Below, in pieces: positions 5,504-7,857 of a DNA stretch of 7,857 bases; position 1 is the stretch's first letter, and every line of letters starts with the position of its first letter. Source of the DNA: JAFGQE01 sp046484775 (GTDB lineage Bacteria > Bacillota > Clostridia > DUPQ01). Location of the stretch: the NCBI GenBank assembly GCA_046484775.1, contig JAWOIG010000164.1, positions 1 to 7,857 on the forward strand, given 5' to 3'. A program made the translations under genes and the position numbers. A model generated the notes under the pieces. The model was not told the origin of the DNA. It searched no databases and worked only from the letters and a program-made list of their open reading frames with translations.

Positions 5504-6712
5504 TTATTTTTCTATTCCGAACCAGGATAGGATCTTCCTCCAGAGAAGCTTGAAGAATCCGGCCTTCTCGGTCCCTGAATCGGTCATTATCGCGACGGAT
5601 CCGATTTCCTTGCCATCGAGCATATATTTGACCGAACCTATGACAGTATCCTTTTCCACCGGAGCCTCAAGGATTTCCGGGATTTCAACAAGGCGTTCGA
5701 TCCTGTTGGCATCCGATTTTTTCAACAGGAATTCCGAGTTCTTTTCGACATGCGACCCGACCTTCAGCTCGATTCCCTTGTTCACCGGTATATCGCCGGC
5801 ATTCATCCCGCCGTCCTCTATCGTGAAGAAATTGAATTCCAGGAACCCGTAGTCAAGCAGCTTGATCGAATCCGCGAAACGCGCATTGGTGTCGGGAGCC
5901 CCCATGACGATGGAAATCAGTGAAAATCCATTTCTCTCCGCGGTTGCCGCAAGGCAATGCCCCGCAAGCGTCGTAAACCCGGTCTTGAGGCCTGTAGCAC
6001 CCCTGTAATACTGTATCAGTTTGTTCCTGTTGTACATGTCCACCTGGTTTTTACCCGTTCTGAACGGTTCGTAGAGCTTGGATGTGAATTCTATTATTTC
6101 CGGATATGTCTGGGTCAGCGCCCTTGCGAGCCGAGCCATATCCTCTGCCGTCGAGTATTGCCCTTCATCCGTAAGGCCTGTGCAATCCCTGTAGAATGTG
6201 TCCTTCATCCCCAGTTCAGATGCTGCGGAATTCATCATCGTAACGAAGGATGCCTCGTTGCCCGCGACAGCCTCCGCCACCGCGACTGCCGCATCGTTTG
6301 CCGAATGAAGCTCAATGGCGTTGAGCATCTCCAGGAGCGTGAACTGCTCGCCCGGCTCGAGCCACACCTGCGAACCGCCGAAACTGCAGGCATATGGACT
6401 GGCTGTAATTATATCGTCATAAGAAATGGTTCCTTTTTTTATCTCCCCCATTATTATGAAAGTCGTCATAATCTTGGTGAGGCTTGCCATGGGATACCTT
6501 TCGCCGGCGTTCAGTGAATGAAGGATCTGCCCCGTGGTCGCCTCCATCAGAACATGGCTCCTTGACTGAAGCGCATTGATATCGGTCGAAAGCACCATGT
6601 TGTTTACGATGCTTATGTCGAAATCCTCGTCCTGGGCAAGAACACCGCCCGGAGTAAAAATAATGGTCAGAACCAATGATACCGCCAATAGAATGGATAA
6701 ATGTTTTTTCAT
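5504..6712 (-). CDS. dacF: Serine-type D-Ala-D-Ala carboxypeptidase (DacF-like, S11)
   Basis: 402 aa low-molecular-weight penicillin-binding protein that trims the terminal D-alanine from peptidoglycan pentapeptides outside the membrane. A signal peptide (1-26) ends in VLA, with cleavage expected after A26. The three active-site motifs of the family are present: SxxK as S77-L-T-K80, SxN as S137-A-N139, and KTG as K243-T-G245. The peptidase domain ends near residue 290 and is followed by the beta-rich PBP5-like C-terminal domain (about 300-380). Residues 385-401 (GFFKLLWRKILSWFGIE) look like the usual amphipathic membrane-anchoring helix. GGAGA lies 5 nt before the ATG at 6710-6712. It follows pdp by 17 nt. 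The dacF name rests on this nucleoside-phosphorylase neighbourhood, which resembles the Bacillus drm-pupG-dacF arrangement; dacB or dacA equivalence cannot be excluded, and a sporulation role is inferred only. Confidence 0.92.
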   Translation of the reverse strand: MKKHLSILLAVSLVLTIIFTPGGVLAQDEDFDISIVNNMVLSTDINALQSRSHVLMEATTGQILHSLNAGERYPMASLTKIMTTFIIMGEIKKGTISYDDIITASPYACSFGGSQVWLEPGEQFTLLEMLNAIELHSANDAAVAVAEAVAGNEASFVTMMNSAASELGMKDTFYRDCTGLTDEGQYSTAEDMARLARALTQTYPEIIEFTSKLYEPFRTGKNQVDMYNRNKLIQYYRGATGLKTGFTTLAGHCLAATAERNGFSLISIVMGAPDTNARFADSIKLLDYGFLEFNFFTIEDGGMNAGDIPVNKGIELKVGSHVEKNSEFLLKKSDANRIERLVEIPEILEAPVEKDTVIGSVKYMLDGKEIGSVAIMTDSGTEKAGFFKLLWRKILSWFGIEK

Positions 6713-6729
6713 GTCTGTCTCCGTTCTCT

Positions 6730-7857
6730 TCAGTAAACTTCCCGGCCGTCTTTTGAAACCCTGCCGAGTATCAGCTTCTTTTCTTTCGTCCTTGTCTTTG
6801 AAAATTCACAGGCATCCAGGAAGGATTCAGCCTGCCCCGCCGCATTCTCCCTGTCGGTATACAGGTGTGCCATAATCCCGCCTTTTTCAACCCGGTCGCC
6901 CGGTTTTTTTGCAAGCCTGATTCCCGCGGAATAATCTATCGGGTCGGTTTTACTGCTTCTTCCCGCACCCAGGTTCATAGATACGGCCCCTATGCTTTTC
7001 GCATCGATCGCCGAAATATAGCCGCTTTCGGGAGACCTGACCTCGATGACGGTCCGCGGTTGCTTGAACAAGCTGTAGTCATCTATGACAGCCGCATTAC
7101 CGCCCTGTGCAATTATCATGTCGCGCAGCTTTTTCAGCGCCGAACCATCCGCTATCCTGCGTTTTGCTTCCCCAGCCGCATCCCTGACATCCATGCCGGA
7201 AGTCATCGAAATAAGCTCCGCTGTCAGCGCAATGGATACCTCGCATAAATCGGAACCGGCGCACCCTCCCTTGAGGACATCGATGGCTTCCATGACCTCC
7301 AGTGAATTCCCGATACAGTATCCCAGCGGCGCGTCCATCATAGTCACCAGAGCCGACACGTTGCGTCCGTTGTCCTGGCCAATCCCAACCATTTTTTCAG
7401 CCAGGACGAATGCCTCCTCAGGGTTTTCCATGAATGCCCCCGAGCCGGTCTTGACATCAAGCACAATGTTCTTTGCCCCCGCAGCTAGTTTCTTGCTCAT
7501 GATGCTGGTGGCTATCAGCGGTATGCAGCTGATCGTCGCCGTCACATCCCTGAGCGAATACAGAATTTTGTCGGCCGGAACCATGTTGCCCGATTGGCCC
7601 GAAATGCAAATGCCTGTTTCCCTGTACACTTTTTCGAACTCGTCAAGGCTCATGTCGACCTTCATGCCGGGTATGGATTCAAGCTTGTCGACCGTCCCCC
7701 CTGTATGTCCCAGCGCCCTGCCCGACATTTTGGCCACCGTAAGTCCGAAGCCCGCCGCCATCGGCGCGACTATCAATGACGTCTTGTCGCCCACTCCCCC
7801 GGTGCTGTGCTTGTCCACCGTCACAAGCTCATCCGAAAACTCCATCATGTCGCCCGA
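6730..7857 (-). CDS. pdp: Pyrimidine-nucleoside phosphorylase, 5' end outside the window
   Basis: The last 375 residues of a protein usually 430-440 aa long; the frame stays open through SGDMMEFSD to the right edge, so about 60-70 N-terminal residues are missing. The enzyme splits thymidine, uridine or deoxyuridine with phosphate to the base and (deoxy)ribose-1-phosphate in pyrimidine salvage. Counting from the window edge, KHSTGGVGDK (16-25) is the glycine-rich phosphate-binding loop and GRALGHTGGTVDK (46-58) is a family signature. The base-binding trio R103, S118 and K122 (in LRDVTATI and SIMSKK) matches the spacing of E. coli thymidine phosphorylase R171/S186/K190. KTGSGAFM (136-143) is also conserved, and the C-terminal alpha/beta domain with GDRVEKGG is complete. 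Sequence alone does not firmly separate pyrimidine-nucleoside from thymidine phosphorylase; the Gram-positive context favours the former. It is co-directional and probably co-transcribed with dacF. Confidence 0.95.
   Translation of the reverse strand, partial: SGDMMEFSDELVTVDKHSTGGVGDKTSLIVAPMAAGFGLTVAKMSGRALGHTGGTVDKLESIPGMKVDMSLDEFEKVYRETGICISGQSGNMVPADKILYSLRDVTATISCIPLIATSIMSKKLAAGAKNIVLDVKTGSGAFMENPEEAFVLAEKMVGIGQDNGRNVSALVTMMDAPLGYCIGNSLEVMEAIDVLKGGCAGSDLCEVSIALTAELISMTSGMDVRDAAGEAKRRIADGSALKKLRDMIIAQGGNAAVIDDYSLFKQPRTVIEVRSPESGYISAIDAKSIGAVSMNLGAGRSSKTDPIDYSAGIRLAKKPGDRVEKGGIMAHLYTDRENAAGQAESFLDACEFSKTRTKEKKLILGRVSKDGREVY

Noticed and set aside
5957..6517. Plus-strand open frame of 186 codons
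   Set aside because: It is antisense to the carboxypeptidase, which has all active-site motifs; the plus-strand product is shadow-like (many Cys, Arg, His) and lacks an SD.
1..7857. Mobile element, CRISPR array, tRNA or rRNA
   Set aside because: No transposase or integrase, no direct-repeat array, no terminal inverted repeats and no tRNA-like cloverleaf was seen; the window is filled with intact co-directional housekeeping genes.

Overview
This window is a compact, mostly housekeeping segment in which every convincing gene lies on the minus strand, so the biological reading order runs from right to left. The gene set points to an anaerobic Firmicute of the Clostridia type: a rubrerythrin, ScpA/ScpB (SMC partners), a DacF-like D-Ala-D-Ala carboxypeptidase next to a pyrimidine-nucleoside phosphorylase, a YtqB/MnmM methyltransferase, a tryptophanyl-tRNA synthetase with a putative Fe-S cysteine motif, and consistent Gram-positive Shine-Dalgarno (SD) sequences. 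Base composition looks close to balanced, so it is not a low-GC Clostridium. The species cannot be fixed from the sequence alone.

Right part (7857 to 5504): the 3' portion of a pyrimidine-nucleoside phosphorylase gene (pdp, 5' end outside the window) is followed after 17 nt by a secreted, membrane-anchored penicillin-binding carboxypeptidase (dacF type). The two look co-transcribed. A 162-nt gap follows (5342-5503). It holds a good extended -10 sigma-A-type promoter and an 11-bp palindrome, with no convincing terminator.

Centre (5341 to 989): a tightly packed apparent operon of six genes: a site-2-protease-family membrane metalloprotease (M50), trpS, scpA, scpB, rluB and mnmM/ytqB. Gaps run from 44 nt down to a 23-nt overlap. 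It joins membrane proteolysis, tryptophan charging of tRNA, chromosome condensation, 23S rRNA pseudouridylation and tRNA wobble-uridine methylation. A small GNRA-capped stem-loop sits at the M50/trpS junction.

Left part (1005 to 1): a near-consensus promoter whose -35 box lies inside the end of mnmM drives a rubrerythrin gene through a leader of about 170 nt with several stem-loops. The rubrerythrin unit ends in a clear intrinsic terminator at 193-225. Beyond it, an unbroken minus-strand frame runs off the left edge and may be the start of another gene.

No mobile element, CRISPR array, tRNA or rRNA was seen. I found no obviously new multi-gene system. The points most worth checking are the structured rubrerythrin leader, the cysteine motif of TrpRS and the unresolved start of the M50 protease.
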